The notes beneath the pieces are model-generated. The model saw only the letters and a program-made list of their open reading frames with translations, ran no database searches and was not told where the DNA came from. Shown piece by piece: positions 18,360 to 26,831 of a DNA stretch of 64,000 bases. Position 1 is the stretch's first letter. Each line of letters starts with the position of its first letter. A program made the position numbers and the translations under genes. The stretch comes from Paenibacillus sp. MBLB1832. GTDB lineage: Bacteria; Bacillota; Bacilli; Paenibacillales; NBRC-103111. Location: contig NZ_CP130319.1 of the NCBI RefSeq assembly GCF_032271945.1, positions 1,631,001 to 1,695,000 on the forward strand, given 5' to 3'.

Positions 18360-19622
18360 ATGAGCCTTGCTAACGCTCAATCTGAACCGACGATGCGTTC
18401 TTTTTTCACGAGTCGTTTCGTTCAATCCATTATGCTATCGGGCATTTTGCTGCAAGTGGGTATATGGATACGTAACTTTGCGATACTGCTTTATGTGACG
18501 GACATGACGAATAATGATCCATATTCACTATCACTTATTTCTGTTGCAGAATTTGCTCCGATCTTCATTTTCTCTTTCATTGGCGGCACATTCGCTGATC
18601 GATGGAGACCGAAATTGACGATGGTGTGGTGCGATATCTTAAGCGCAGCCTCCGTCTTCATCATTTTAATCACCCTGTATATGGGTTCGTGGAGAGCGAT
18701 CTTCTTCGCCACCTTGGTGTCATCGATCCTATCCCAATTCTCTCAACCATCGGGGATGAAGCTTTTTAAAGTGCATGTCCCTGCTTCTCAGATGCAAATG
18801 GGGATGTCCATGTTTCAATCGATGATGGCGATTTTTATGATTATCGGGCCTATTCTTGGCACGGCGATCTACTACCGCTTCGGGATTGAAACCGCCGTTG
18901 CGATTATGGGCGTGTGCTTCCTTCTATCAGCGCTCGCGCTTAGCTTTCTGCCTGCGGATGGGAAAGAGGACGTGGCATCAGAGCAGCGGAAGACGCATAT
19001 TTTTGCAGAAATGGGACAGGGCTTTCGCTATGTGTTGAAAAATCGGTTGCTCGTTATCCTAGGCGGTTGTTTCGCCGTATCGGGTCTGGCAATTGGGCTT
19101 ATTAGCCCGTTAGGGGTGTTCCTCGTGACGGAGCATTTAGGCATGGCGAAAGAGAATCTCCAGTGGTTTATGGCGACGAATGGGATTGCCATGATTATTG
19201 GCGGAGGCTTGACGATGGGGTTCTCCAAGAAATTATCGCCACAAGCGCTACTGATCCTTGGCATGGTTGTGAGTGCGATTACGTTTGCGATCATTGGTAT
19301 GTCGCATGTTTTCTGGATCGTCCTTTTGATGCAATTCTTCTCAGGCCTTGTGATGCCGGCAATTCAAATTGCCATTAGTACACTAATTCTAGGGAATACA
19401 GAAGAATCATTCGTAGGCCGTGTGAATGGGATCTTAACCCCGCTCTTCATGGGGGCTATGGTGATCATGATGAGTTTGGCTGGCACGATTAAAGCCTCGT
19501 TCTCCCTTGAAACCATCTATGTCACATCTGCGTTGCTGTTTGTGGTTGGTATAGTGATCATGCTGCCTACCTTGAAAATGAAAACAGGAACTGCCCCGCA
19601 GCCGAGCAGTGAGTTGAAATAA
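18360..19622 (+). CDS. MFS transporter
   Basis: About 420 residues with 10-12 predicted membrane helices and the MFS loop motif between helices 2 and 3 (GGTFADRWRPK). The overall pattern (helix-rich start FVQSIMLSGILLQVGIWIRN, long central loop with HIFAEMGQGFRYVLKN) resembles the MFS_3 type efflux group often called multidrug or macrolide exporters. ATG 18360 is favoured because GAAGGGGTG lies ten bases upstream; an in-frame ATG at 18279 would add 27 residues without a good ribosome site. The gene stands alone, with about 150 bp upstream and a terminator downstream. The substrate is unknown. Confidence 0.82.
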   Translation: MSLANAQSEPTMRSFFTSRFVQSIMLSGILLQVGIWIRNFAILLYVTDMTNNDPYSLSLISVAEFAPIFIFSFIGGTFADRWRPKLTMVWCDILSAASVFIILITLYMGSWRAIFFATLVSSILSQFSQPSGMKLFKVHVPASQMQMGMSMFQSMMAIFMIIGPILGTAIYYRFGIETAVAIMGVCFLLSALALSFLPADGKEDVASEQRKTHIFAEMGQGFRYVLKNRLLVILGGCFAVSGLAIGLISPLGVFLVTEHLGMAKENLQWFMATNGIAMIIGGGLTMGFSKKLSPQALLILGMVVSAITFAIIGMSHVFWIVLLMQFFSGLVMPAIQIAISTLILGNTEESFVGRVNGILTPLFMGAMVIMMSLAGTIKASFSLETIYVTSALLFVVGIVIMLPTLKMKTGTAPQPSSELK

Positions 19623-19658
19623 TGGGCTTCACAGCTTGTGAAGCTTGATCCAGAAGAC

Positions 19659-19702
19659 GCGATGCCACCAAGCCTTGAAGGTTGGGGGTATCGCATTTTT
19701 TT
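19659..19702 (+). terminator. Intrinsic terminator of the MFS gene
   Basis: GCGATGCC (19659-19666) pairs imperfectly with GGTATCGC (19687-19694), with further inner pairing, then ATTTTTTT. Confidence 0.75.
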
Positions 19703-19755
19703 GCATATCCGTCCAATACCCTCGCCCGGACTGCCCTCGCCCAGATCGCCTCTGG

Positions 19756-19970
19756 AGTGATATAAATCATCAATCCAGAAGTGAATCCCAGCTACGGAAT
19801 CACCGAAATGATGAAAAACCCTCTTTCAGCGGGTAAATATGGCCATGCAGCGGTTAAACACGACCTATAGTGATGTAAAACATCACTACAGAAGCAATTC
19901 CCAGCTTCGGGGTCTTTGAAATGATGAAAAATCACCTTACAGCAGGTGAGTTCATTGTGAGGTAACTGCA
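19756..19970 (+). repeat. Two tandem diverged copies of a 113-bp repeat
   Basis: Copy A starts near 19756 and copy B near 19869, a constant offset of 113 bp for several blocks: AGTGAT followed by an AT-rich centre and ATCA, CAGAAG, CCAGCT-CGG, and GAAATGATGAAAAA (19805 and 19918). Copy B contains a perfect hairpin, AGTGATG-TAAAA-CATCACT. A third, inverted relative lies at 39391-39478 and shares the exact 16-mer CATCACTACAGAAGCA. No coding potential was seen. This is a dispersed non-coding repeat family. Confidence 0.65.
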
Positions 19971-20074
19971 TGCTACTTGAAGTAACGCTGGCATGAGCAG
20001 AGGATATAGCGATCAGAATTAGATGTGTAGTTTAGTTTGTCTGGTCGAGTTTCTTGCTCAGCAACATTACACCA

Positions 20075-20259
20075 TGTTGTAGAATGTACAGCATTTTTCA
20101 CCGTTTGGGGCAATAATCGAGCCTGATGTTGTAATTTGTGCAGGATTATTCATTAAAAACCAGGATGAACCCTCCATTTCCCTCAATCTTGTTGCAGATT
20201 ATACAACATCCGAGCTAATAATGCGCATCTGAGTAGGTAATGTTGCACGGGATACAGCT
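20075..20259. repeat. Four phased copies of a 19-bp imperfect dyad
   Basis: Pattern TGTTGYA-N5-TRCARSW at 20075-20093, 20127-20145, 20190-20208 and 20241-20259. Copy three is nearest to a perfect inverted repeat (TGTTGCA and TACAACA). Starts are 52, 63 and 51 bp apart, close to 5, 6 and 5 turns of the helix. They lie between two convergent transcription units, not at a promoter of a recognised gene. Function unknown: possibly protein-binding sites, or remnants of a degenerate tandem element. Confidence 0.55.
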
Positions 20260-20287
20260 TGCAAACGCTCGTTGCGACAAGCATAAA

Positions 20288-20330
20288 TAAAGCCCCATCC
20301 TCTTTTTCGCTAAAGAGAATGGGGCTTATT
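20288..20330 (-). terminator. Intrinsic terminator of the DeoR gene
   Basis: On the minus strand AAGCCCCATTCTCTTT pairs with AAAGAGGATGGGGCTT with one mismatch, followed by TATTTATG. It begins directly after the DeoR stop codon. Confidence 0.8.
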
Positions 20331-20331
20331 C

Positions 20332-21087
20332 TTACAGGAACGGCGCGCCAGCTTCCTTGAACGCCTGCTTCATCTCAGGCGTAATGGAGGAGTCGCTGAT
20401 GATGCCGACGGCTTCCTGAACTTCGCCAATGACGAATAACGAGCTGCGGCTGAATTTGGAATGGTCTGCGACCAAGTACGTTTCCATGGACTGCTTCATC
20501 ATACGGCGATTCGTTTCCGCTTCCAGTTCGTTATAAATCATCATGCCGCGGGAGAGGGAAAGTCCATCGACGCCCATGAACGTTTTGCGGATGCTCAGGT
20601 TATCGAGCGTTGCATTAGCAAGTGGTCCTGACAATTCGAACGTCTGAGTCCGAATGACACCGCCAGTCAGAATGAGCTGAAGCCCAGGCGTGCCGATCAA
20701 CTCATAAGCGATATTCACGGCATTCGTGATCACCGTGAGGTTCTTGAATTGGTTCAGCTTTTTCGCAATGAAAGTCGTCGTCGTCCCGCCAGTTAAGCCG
20801 ATAATATCGCCGTCTTCGATGAAACGAAGCGCCTTATCTGCGATTTCCTTCTTTTCTTCGGTGTAGAGGTCCATTTTGTTGAAGAAAGGGACTTCCACTT
20901 TCAAGCTTTCAAGCACCGCGCCGCCGAAGGTGCGGATACAGCGTTTTTCTTGCTCAAGAATTTCAAGATCACGTCGTGCAGTAGCTTCAGATACATTGAA
21001 TTGCTTCACAATATCCGTCAAGGCGATGGAGCCTTTATCTTTAATCGCGTGAATAATCGCGTCGCGGCGAACATCTGTCTTACCCAT
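20332..21087 (-). CDS. DeoR/GlpR family transcriptional regulator
   Basis: 251 residues. N-terminal helix-turn-helix (about 1-57, KGSIALTDIVKQFNVSEATARRDLEIL) and the DeoR C-terminal sugar-phosphate sensor domain with the family motifs GLTGGTTTTFIA, VITNAVNIA, LILTGGVI and FMGVDGLS, ending in a VADHSKF-type segment. Such proteins repress sugar or polyol catabolism genes and respond to a phosphorylated intermediate. ATG 21087 has TAGGGGG five bases upstream; an in-frame TTG at 21117 would add ten residues. No obvious catabolic target is adjacent; the nearest gene is a response regulator on the same strand. The inverted repeat just upstream may be its own operator. Confidence 0.88.
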   Translation of the reverse strand: MGKTDVRRDAIIHAIKDKGSIALTDIVKQFNVSEATARRDLEILEQEKRCIRTFGGAVLESLKVEVPFFNKMDLYTEEKKEIADKALRFIEDGDIIGLTGGTTTTFIAKKLNQFKNLTVITNAVNIAYELIGTPGLQLILTGGVIRTQTFELSGPLANATLDNLSIRKTFMGVDGLSLSRGMMIYNELEAETNRRMMKQSMETYLVADHSKFSRSSLFVIGEVQEAVGIISDSSITPEMKQAFKEAGAPFL

Positions 21088-21121
21088 GGTACCCCCTAAC
21101 AGCTCCCTGTTCGGCAAGCTA

Positions 21122-21169
21122 AGTAACGAACATATGTAAATAGGCTGATTTTACTAAAAGTACGTTACT
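21122..21169 (-). promoter_or_regulatory. Inverted AGTAACG/CGTTACT pair upstream of the DeoR gene
   Basis: AGTAACG (21122-21128) and CGTTACT (21163-21169) are exact inverse copies whose centres are 41 bp apart, about four helical turns, in the region where the DeoR promoter must lie. This fits a pair of operator half-sites for autoregulation, but no direct evidence exists. Confidence 0.35.
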
Positions 21170-21217
21170 CATATCTTATCATGGCAAGGGATGGTAGTCC
21201 ATCGGATTATGCGCACA

Positions 21218-22858
21218 TCAGCCGTTTGCTCCTTCACTTTTGCTTGAAGTGTGCATTTCTTGAAATTCGCCAGGCGGTATTCCGAAATATTGCTTAAACA
21301 TATGGGAGAAATGCTTCACACTTAGATAGCCAACCCGTTCAGCAACATCGTAGACTTTCTCTAAAGGGAGAGCTTTCAACTGCTTAGCCGCCTGCTCCAT
21401 TCTTATTTTTGTGAGAAATTTGATATAAGGCTCATTCATTTTTTTGTGGAAAATGTTACTCAAATAGCTGGAGGAGACGCCGACTTTCTCAGCTATCAAC
21501 GCAAGACTCAGCGGCTCCGAATAATGCGCATAGATATACGCTTTCGCTTGTGTCACAAGATCCAAATCGTTCTGAGGATCTGGATGGGATGGATGGCTCT
21601 TCGTTAACTGTTTCACGATATCTCTGAAGAGTGCACTGGCATCTTCTAAGAGCAACTCGTCTCGAGTAGTGTATCGATGTCCTTTGAGCATGTGAAGAGC
21701 CGTTTCAATAAGTTCACTAAGTGTCTCCGCGTGAACCCCAGCGATGCTGCGAATGAGGTGGACACCGAATTTCATGACGGAGGCATGGGTGGCAGGTTGG
21801 GGGATCAGGTTGACATAGTTTTTAACGGCCATAGAGATAGCCATCTCATTACTATCAAGCATGCCTGATTTGATGGAAGCCATAGCTTTGTCCAGCTCGC
21901 CGATGTCAGGCAAGGCGCCACAGCTCTCCTTGTAGCTAAATAAAGATAGATCAGGATGAAGAAGTCGAGCCTTCATGATCTTACGTGCTTTCTGATACGA
22001 GGCGTATAGTTGCAGCACATCGCTTTCTGCAGAACCCGTGGCGCTGACGATCGTAATTCCCGTATTCTTCTTAATCTCGGCGTAGATGCTATCGTGCAGA
22101 AGTCTGCATTTGTGCAGCAATTCCTCTTCACATTCACCAGTAATCAGTAAGACTGTGTTTTGATCATCGTCAAAAAAAACAGTTTCAGCTCCTGTTTCCT
22201 CAACAATCTCTGTGGTTACTTTATGTAAAATAAATCTGAAAATCGAGATATCACTAATCGGTACATCACGCTCCAAGATTTTCTCCTGGTCCAAATCCAC
22301 AATCATAATCATGGCTTCGGCCTCAATGAGATTGACCTTTAGACGGTAAAAAAGAGGATAAAGGGCCTTGATTTCCACAGAGCTGTCAGTAACAACCGCT
22401 TTCAGAAATTGTTTAACCACTTGATGCTTGGTGTCTTCGGAGACGTTTCGCATCGTCCGGTAAATGAGCTCCTCGCTTGTTTCTTTCATGAGATCAGTGG
22501 TTATTTTTTCTAATGTTGCAATCAACTCATCTTTGACCAAAGGCTTTAATAAGTAGCTATGAACGCCATATCGAATGGCTTCTTTGGCTAATGAAAATTC
22601 ATCATGGCCAGATAAAATGACAACTTTCTGCTGTGGAAATTGTTCGGAAACTTTCTTGCACAGTTCGATACCGTCCATCTCGGGCATCTTGATATCTGTA
22701 ATAATAAGATCAAATCGCTTGTGTTTCAGCAACTCCCACGCTTCATAACCATCTGCAGCTTCAGCAGTAACCGTCCATTTGTCATGAAAAAGTGGAATAT
22801 TGTGTTTCAGATATTCCCTTGTCAGTGGTTCGTCGTCAACAATCAGCAGGTTGTACAT
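21218..22858 (-). CDS. YesN-type response regulator with AraC DNA-binding domain
   Basis: 546 residues: receiver domain with Asp55 in LIITDIKMPEMDG and the switch lysine in YLLKPLVKDE, a long middle region, and a C-terminal AraC double helix-turn-helix (about 440-535, LALIAEKVGVSSSYLSNIFHK and VYDVAERVGYLSVKHFSHMFKQYFG). ATG start after AAGGTGG. It is divergent from a YesM-like kinase gene at 23114, with 255 bp between; the two probably form one system, although most such pairs are in the same direction. It likely controls the ABC importer and GH66 genes at 25-30 kb, since those follow the kinase. The direct target site is not obvious. Confidence 0.92.
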   Translation of the reverse strand: MYNLLIVDDEPLTREYLKHNIPLFHDKWTVTAEAADGYEAWELLKHKRFDLIITDIKMPEMDGIELCKKVSEQFPQQKVVILSGHDEFSLAKEAIRYGVHSYLLKPLVKDELIATLEKITTDLMKETSEELIYRTMRNVSEDTKHQVVKQFLKAVVTDSSVEIKALYPLFYRLKVNLIEAEAMIMIVDLDQEKILERDVPISDISIFRFILHKVTTEIVEETGAETVFFDDDQNTVLLITGECEEELLHKCRLLHDSIYAEIKKNTGITIVSATGSAESDVLQLYASYQKARKIMKARLLHPDLSLFSYKESCGALPDIGELDKAMASIKSGMLDSNEMAISMAVKNYVNLIPQPATHASVMKFGVHLIRSIAGVHAETLSELIETALHMLKGHRYTTRDELLLEDASALFRDIVKQLTKSHPSHPDPQNDLDLVTQAKAYIYAHYSEPLSLALIAEKVGVSSSYLSNIFHKKMNEPYIKFLTKIRMEQAAKQLKALPLEKVYDVAERVGYLSVKHFSHMFKQYFGIPPGEFQEMHTSSKSEGANG

Positions 22859-23113
22859 GGCACGCCACCTTAATTTTACATAGTGTAGTCATCATTTGTT
22901 CAACTCGTTAGTTCGACAGTTTCTTTACAGATTCCTTTCGAATTATGAGCACCTAAAAAGATCGTACTCCCATCTAAAAAAATCGGTGTCTATTTAGGGG
23001 GTTCAAGGGATGCAAGATCAATCTGCGCGTTTAAAAGTATGGTATATTGATAGAACAACAAGGATTGTACGTATGGATTAACATTTACCTACTAAGACAC
23101 TGAGGTGCTCTTC

Positions 23114-24955
23114 ATGATCCCATTTATTAGGCCAAGAAAGTATAAGGATTGGAGTATTAAGTCTAAATTACTCATTATGACGGGCATGCTTATCCTTTGT
23201 TCGGTCATCGTGGTATCACTGCTTTCTTATATCCAATATACAGGTGATTTTGAGAAACGCTCAGCGGATAGTGTACAACAGATCATGGAACAAGTATCGT
23301 TAAATATTGACTCGTATTTAGATGATTTATCCCGGTTGTCCGTAGCCCCTTATCGGAATCGCGAGGTTATGGCTGCTTTAGAAAAAAATACAGAAGGTTC
23401 GGAAATTGATACGTTAATTAAAACGAGAACCATTGAGAGCTTTCTTGATGAAATTATGATCATTCCTAGAAATGATATTATCAATGTGTTTGTGTTAACG
23501 GATAGCATTTATGCAAGCGGCAAAGAACAGATAAATCTCAACACGACTGTCGACTATACAAATTTTGACTGGTACAGAAGTGCCTACTCTACGCGTGAAT
23601 CCATTTTCATCCCAACCCACCTGCAGCAAATAATCAAGAACCCGAAGCGAAAAGTATTTTCCATCGTCAGTCAGTTGCGTAGTACGAAGGATACGGAAAG
23701 AATCATCGGTGTCATTAAAGTAGATGCAAATTATAGCGGAATTGAGTCGATATGTAACAAAGTTCGGATGGGGGAAAAAGGCGGGCTCTTTATTATCGAT
23801 GGCAACCGAAATCTGATATTCTCTAATTTTTCAGAGGGGAATGAACAGGATTTCTACAGCGCTATTCTCAGTCATGGCGTCTCTAATACAAAAATCAAAC
23901 AAGGCAAGGAATCGTATTTACTGAATGCCGTGTCGATCCCACGTTCCAATTGGACGATTGTCGCGATAAATTCAGTATCAGAACTCAACAAGAACGCCTC
24001 CCAAACGCGGAATAAAGCGTATTTAATGGCCTTGTTCTCCTCATTGCTCGCAATCTTGGTTCTTATTTTCTTTATCAAAAGATTTTTAAATCCATTGCTA
24101 GATATTGTGAAGTTGACCAAAGAAATCAATCGTGGAAATTTGTCCATTACTTTTCCTGAACACCGCAATGATGAAATCGGCTATTTGAGTTCCTCTTTTA
24201 ATAAGATGATCCTTAGAATCAAAGACATGTTTGAGCAAAATACGCGACTCGTTGGCGAAGTCTATGAAGCGAATTTCCTGCAGAAAGAAGCCCAAATCAC
24301 AGCGTTATTTAATCAAATCCGTCCTCATTTTATATTTAACACCTTAAACATGATCAGTCTGCTTATGCAAAGCGGTAAACAAGAGAAAGCAGTGGATCAT
24401 ATTAATAAGCTAAGTAGCCTCTTGAGGAGCATGGCAACATGGGATACCGAAATTACAGTTGGACAGGAGATGAACTTGCTTCATGCGTACCTCAGTATTC
24501 AAAAAAGTCGCTTTGAAGGTCGACTGATGTATAGTATTTCCATAGACGAATCATTGTTCGAATATCAGATTCCTTCCTTTTTGTTGCAGCCAGCTGTAGA
24601 AAATGCGGTGATTCATGGCTGCGAAAGGAAAAGAGGCATGACGAACATTACCATCCGAAGCAAGGTAGAAGATGATCTGCTCTACTTTTACATCGAAGAT
24701 GACGGCAAGGGGATGGATGCAACGATATTGGAAAAGTTGAGAGTCAAAGTGGAGCAGTTAAATGTGCAGGATGTGGACAGCCGCAAGTCCGGGACAGGTA
24801 TTGGACTCATTAACGTAAATAAACGGATCAAAATGAAATATGGCGTTGTCTACGGGCTCAGTATTGATAGTATCCCTGATAGAGGTACATGTGTCACCAT
24901 TACATTGCCTAGATTTGAGGCAACGAATAATCTGTCCAGCATAATGGAAAGTTGA
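23114..24955 (+). CDS. YesM-type membrane sensor histidine kinase
   Basis: About 613 residues. First membrane helix (LLIMTGMLILCSVIVVSLLS), a large extracellular Cache-like domain to about residue 295, second membrane helix (LMALFSSLLAILVLIFFI), HAMP (LTKEINRGNLSITFPEH), then FNQIRPHFIFNTLNM with phospho-acceptor His405 and a C-terminal ATPase domain (QPAVENAVIHG, EDDGKGM, GTGIGLINV). ATG 23114 follows GAGGTG at good spacing; GTG 23105 lies inside that ribosome site. Divergent to the YesN-like regulator. A terminator follows 5 bp after the stop. The sensor probably monitors an alpha-glucan oligosaccharide, given the downstream GH66 gene; this is inference. Confidence 0.92.
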   Translation: MIPFIRPRKYKDWSIKSKLLIMTGMLILCSVIVVSLLSYIQYTGDFEKRSADSVQQIMEQVSLNIDSYLDDLSRLSVAPYRNREVMAALEKNTEGSEIDTLIKTRTIESFLDEIMIIPRNDIINVFVLTDSIYASGKEQINLNTTVDYTNFDWYRSAYSTRESIFIPTHLQQIIKNPKRKVFSIVSQLRSTKDTERIIGVIKVDANYSGIESICNKVRMGEKGGLFIIDGNRNLIFSNFSEGNEQDFYSAILSHGVSNTKIKQGKESYLLNAVSIPRSNWTIVAINSVSELNKNASQTRNKAYLMALFSSLLAILVLIFFIKRFLNPLLDIVKLTKEINRGNLSITFPEHRNDEIGYLSSSFNKMILRIKDMFEQNTRLVGEVYEANFLQKEAQITALFNQIRPHFIFNTLNMISLLMQSGKQEKAVDHINKLSSLLRSMATWDTEITVGQEMNLLHAYLSIQKSRFEGRLMYSISIDESLFEYQIPSFLLQPAVENAVIHGCERKRGMTNITIRSKVEDDLLYFYIEDDGKGMDATILEKLRVKVEQLNVQDVDSRKSGTGIGLINVNKRIKMKYGVVYGLSIDSIPDRGTCVTITLPRFEATNNLSSIMES

Positions 24956-24959
24956 AGGA

Positions 24960-25003
24960 ATACCCTCCCAAGCCGTACAACGGTTTGGGAGGGTATTTGT
25001 TTT
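24960..25003 (+). terminator. Intrinsic terminator of the kinase gene
   Basis: ATACCCTCCCAAGCCG (24960-24975) pairs with CGGTTTGGGAGGGTAT (24981-24996), then TTGTTTTT. A long, nearly perfect stem. Confidence 0.9.
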
Positions 25004-25020
25004 TGCCTTAATCTGCTCGA

Positions 25021-25239
25021 TTACTCGACATTGCCGTAATACCAGGTTTCACCAGTCGTCATGATGCGATAGTGGATGGAGAGAGCATCATCTTCAGACC
25101 ATACGGAAGTGCTAGGGTTTTGACGAGTTAATACAATGTTCAGGTTCGACCAGTCCCCAGTAGCCGCAGGTCCTGTACTGGAAAGTTTATATAGGTTCGT
25201 TTTTTTGTGATCGAATAGGCGTGTGCATGGTGTTGTGGT
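25021..25239 (-). pseudogene. 3' remnant of an unidentified protein gene
   Basis: A 72-codon frame is open on the minus strand and ends with TAA at 25021. It has no start codon or ribosome site and is closed upstream by a TGA at 25240-25242. The encoded segment looks like a real C-terminal domain, with blocks such as GDWSNLNIVLTRQNP, SVWSEDDALSIHYR and GETWYYGNVE, rich in aromatic and beta-strand residues. Family not recognised; it resembles the end of a secreted carbohydrate-active protein. It probably is the tail of a gene whose 5' part was lost. Confidence 0.4.
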
Positions 25240-25384
25240 TCACATTTTAATAGGAAAGGATGGAGGGGAGCATAAAAAAACGTACCATGATCATGAAAAA
25301 ATGGTGTATTCAACGTCGCTCTGATCGAAGTAAGATAAAGCTGTAGCAACCAAACAATAGCAAGTAGAAAAGGGAGGAAGCAGC

Positions 25385-26740
25385 GTGATTAAGAAATCAT
25401 TGTCGTTGGCTGCATGTAGTGCATTACTTGTATCTACCTTAGGGGCATGCAGCAATGGAGGTTCAACACCTAGTAGCACTCCAGGAGCTAGCACGGCCGC
25501 AGCGACAGCAGCACCAGCAGCGACGCCCGCGCCAGCGAAAGAAAAGGTGAAGCTGAAGTTTTTCACGGGTAAAGTAGAAACCGTTGAACTCATGAATGAT
25601 CTGATTAAGAAGTTTAACGCAGCCAATCCAGGGATCGAAGTTGAACAGGAATACCAGAAGGATGCGAGCAATGTTATTAAAGTGAAATTCGCTTCTGGCG
25701 ATGTGCCTGATATCACGACGGTTGTTGAGCAAGATTATATCGACCAGGGTAAATATTTGGATCTGTCGGGTGAGGCATTCTGGTCTAGAGTGTTGCCATC
25801 TGTGAAAGAACTGTCCACGGATGTGAAGACAGGTAAGCAGTTCAGAGTTGCGACCAACGTTACGATGGCAGGTATTTTCTATAACAAGAAATTGTTTGGC
25901 GAGCTTGGTTTGAAGGAAGCGCTAACATGGGCAGATTTTGAAGCTAATCTCAAAGCAATCAAAGCCAAGAAACCAGATATCACACCGATGTTCTTAGCTG
26001 GAAAAGACTCATGGACACTTGGTCATTTGATTGAGTTTATGGCGCATGGCGTTGTGAAGCAGAAGTACGGTGTGAATCCTGCTCGCCTAGCATTCATCAA
26101 CAATGAGAAAGAGAAATTAGCATTTGATGCGCCAAACGGCAGCATGGATACTTTTGCAGCAAGAATGCTCAAATTGAAAAGCGATGGACTGATTAACAAA
26201 GATGCGCTGACAGCAACGTATGACAATCAGAAGGAATCGTTTGCTGCAGGTAAAACAGCTTTAATCTCTCAAGGCATGTGGGTACTTGGCGATCTACTTA
26301 AAATCAATCCAAATCTGAAGGACGATATCGGCTTTAGCCCATTCCCCGCATTGATTGACGGAACGAAGCCAGTAGTTATTTCGGCTGACGATTCCAGATA
26401 TGCGATCACGTCAGATTCCAAGCACAAACAAGAGGCTAAGCTGTTCTTAGACTTCCTCTTCAAGCCTGAAAATCTAAAAACGTACAGTGAATTCTTGAAA
26501 ACGCCTTCTTCCTTCACAGACGTGAGCGCTGATTGGGGTCCACTGAAGGATCAAGCATCAGCTGCTTTGAAAACAGGTGTGAACATTGCATTTACAGATA
26601 CACCTTCTGGCTTCTCTGGTGATGATGCAGGAAGAATGGTGCAAGAATTGTTGGCAGGCAAATATAAGACCTCCATTGACTTCGCCAAAGAGTATACAGC
26701 GACTTGGGATAAAGCTTGGAACGCGACGAATAAAAAATAG
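25385..26740 (+). CDS. ABC transporter extracellular sugar-binding lipoprotein
   Basis: 451-residue family 1 solute-binding protein. GTG start with AGGGAGG upstream. The signal peptide ends in a lipobox (VSTLGACS, Cys about residue 22), followed by a flexible Ser/Thr/Pro/Ala linker of about 25 residues and the mature binding domain, with typical segments FNAANPGIEVE, SGDVPDI, FYNKKLFGELGL and LTWADFE. It would capture an oligosaccharide for the permease pair encoded next. The GH66 enzyme at the end of the cluster suggests dextran-derived isomalto-oligosaccharides. No ATPase gene is nearby; such importers often share an MsmX-type ATPase. Confidence 0.92.
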   Translation: MIKKSLSLAACSALLVSTLGACSNGGSTPSSTPGASTAAATAAPAATPAPAKEKVKLKFFTGKVETVELMNDLIKKFNAANPGIEVEQEYQKDASNVIKVKFASGDVPDITTVVEQDYIDQGKYLDLSGEAFWSRVLPSVKELSTDVKTGKQFRVATNVTMAGIFYNKKLFGELGLKEALTWADFEANLKAIKAKKPDITPMFLAGKDSWTLGHLIEFMAHGVVKQKYGVNPARLAFINNEKEKLAFDAPNGSMDTFAARMLKLKSDGLINKDALTATYDNQKESFAAGKTALISQGMWVLGDLLKINPNLKDDIGFSPFPALIDGTKPVVISADDSRYAITSDSKHKQEAKLFLDFLFKPENLKTYSEFLKTPSSFTDVSADWGPLKDQASAALKTGVNIAFTDTPSGFSGDDAGRMVQELLAGKYKTSIDFAKEYTATWDKAWNATNKK

Positions 26741-26831
26741 CACCTCAAACAAAGTCAGGTAATGTGGGAAGAATTCACAGAAAGCCAAGGTGGATTCTTC
26801 CTACATGATTCAGATAGGAGAGAACACACTT

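Noticed and set aside
25290-25336. ATCATGAAA with a TTCAAC/TAAGAT promoter upstream of the 25385 binding protein, similar to the galactan activator element
   Set aside because: The box lies 19 bp from the -35 rather than 24, the second ATCAT box is absent, and a different two-component system is adjacent. Probably chance or only distant similarity.
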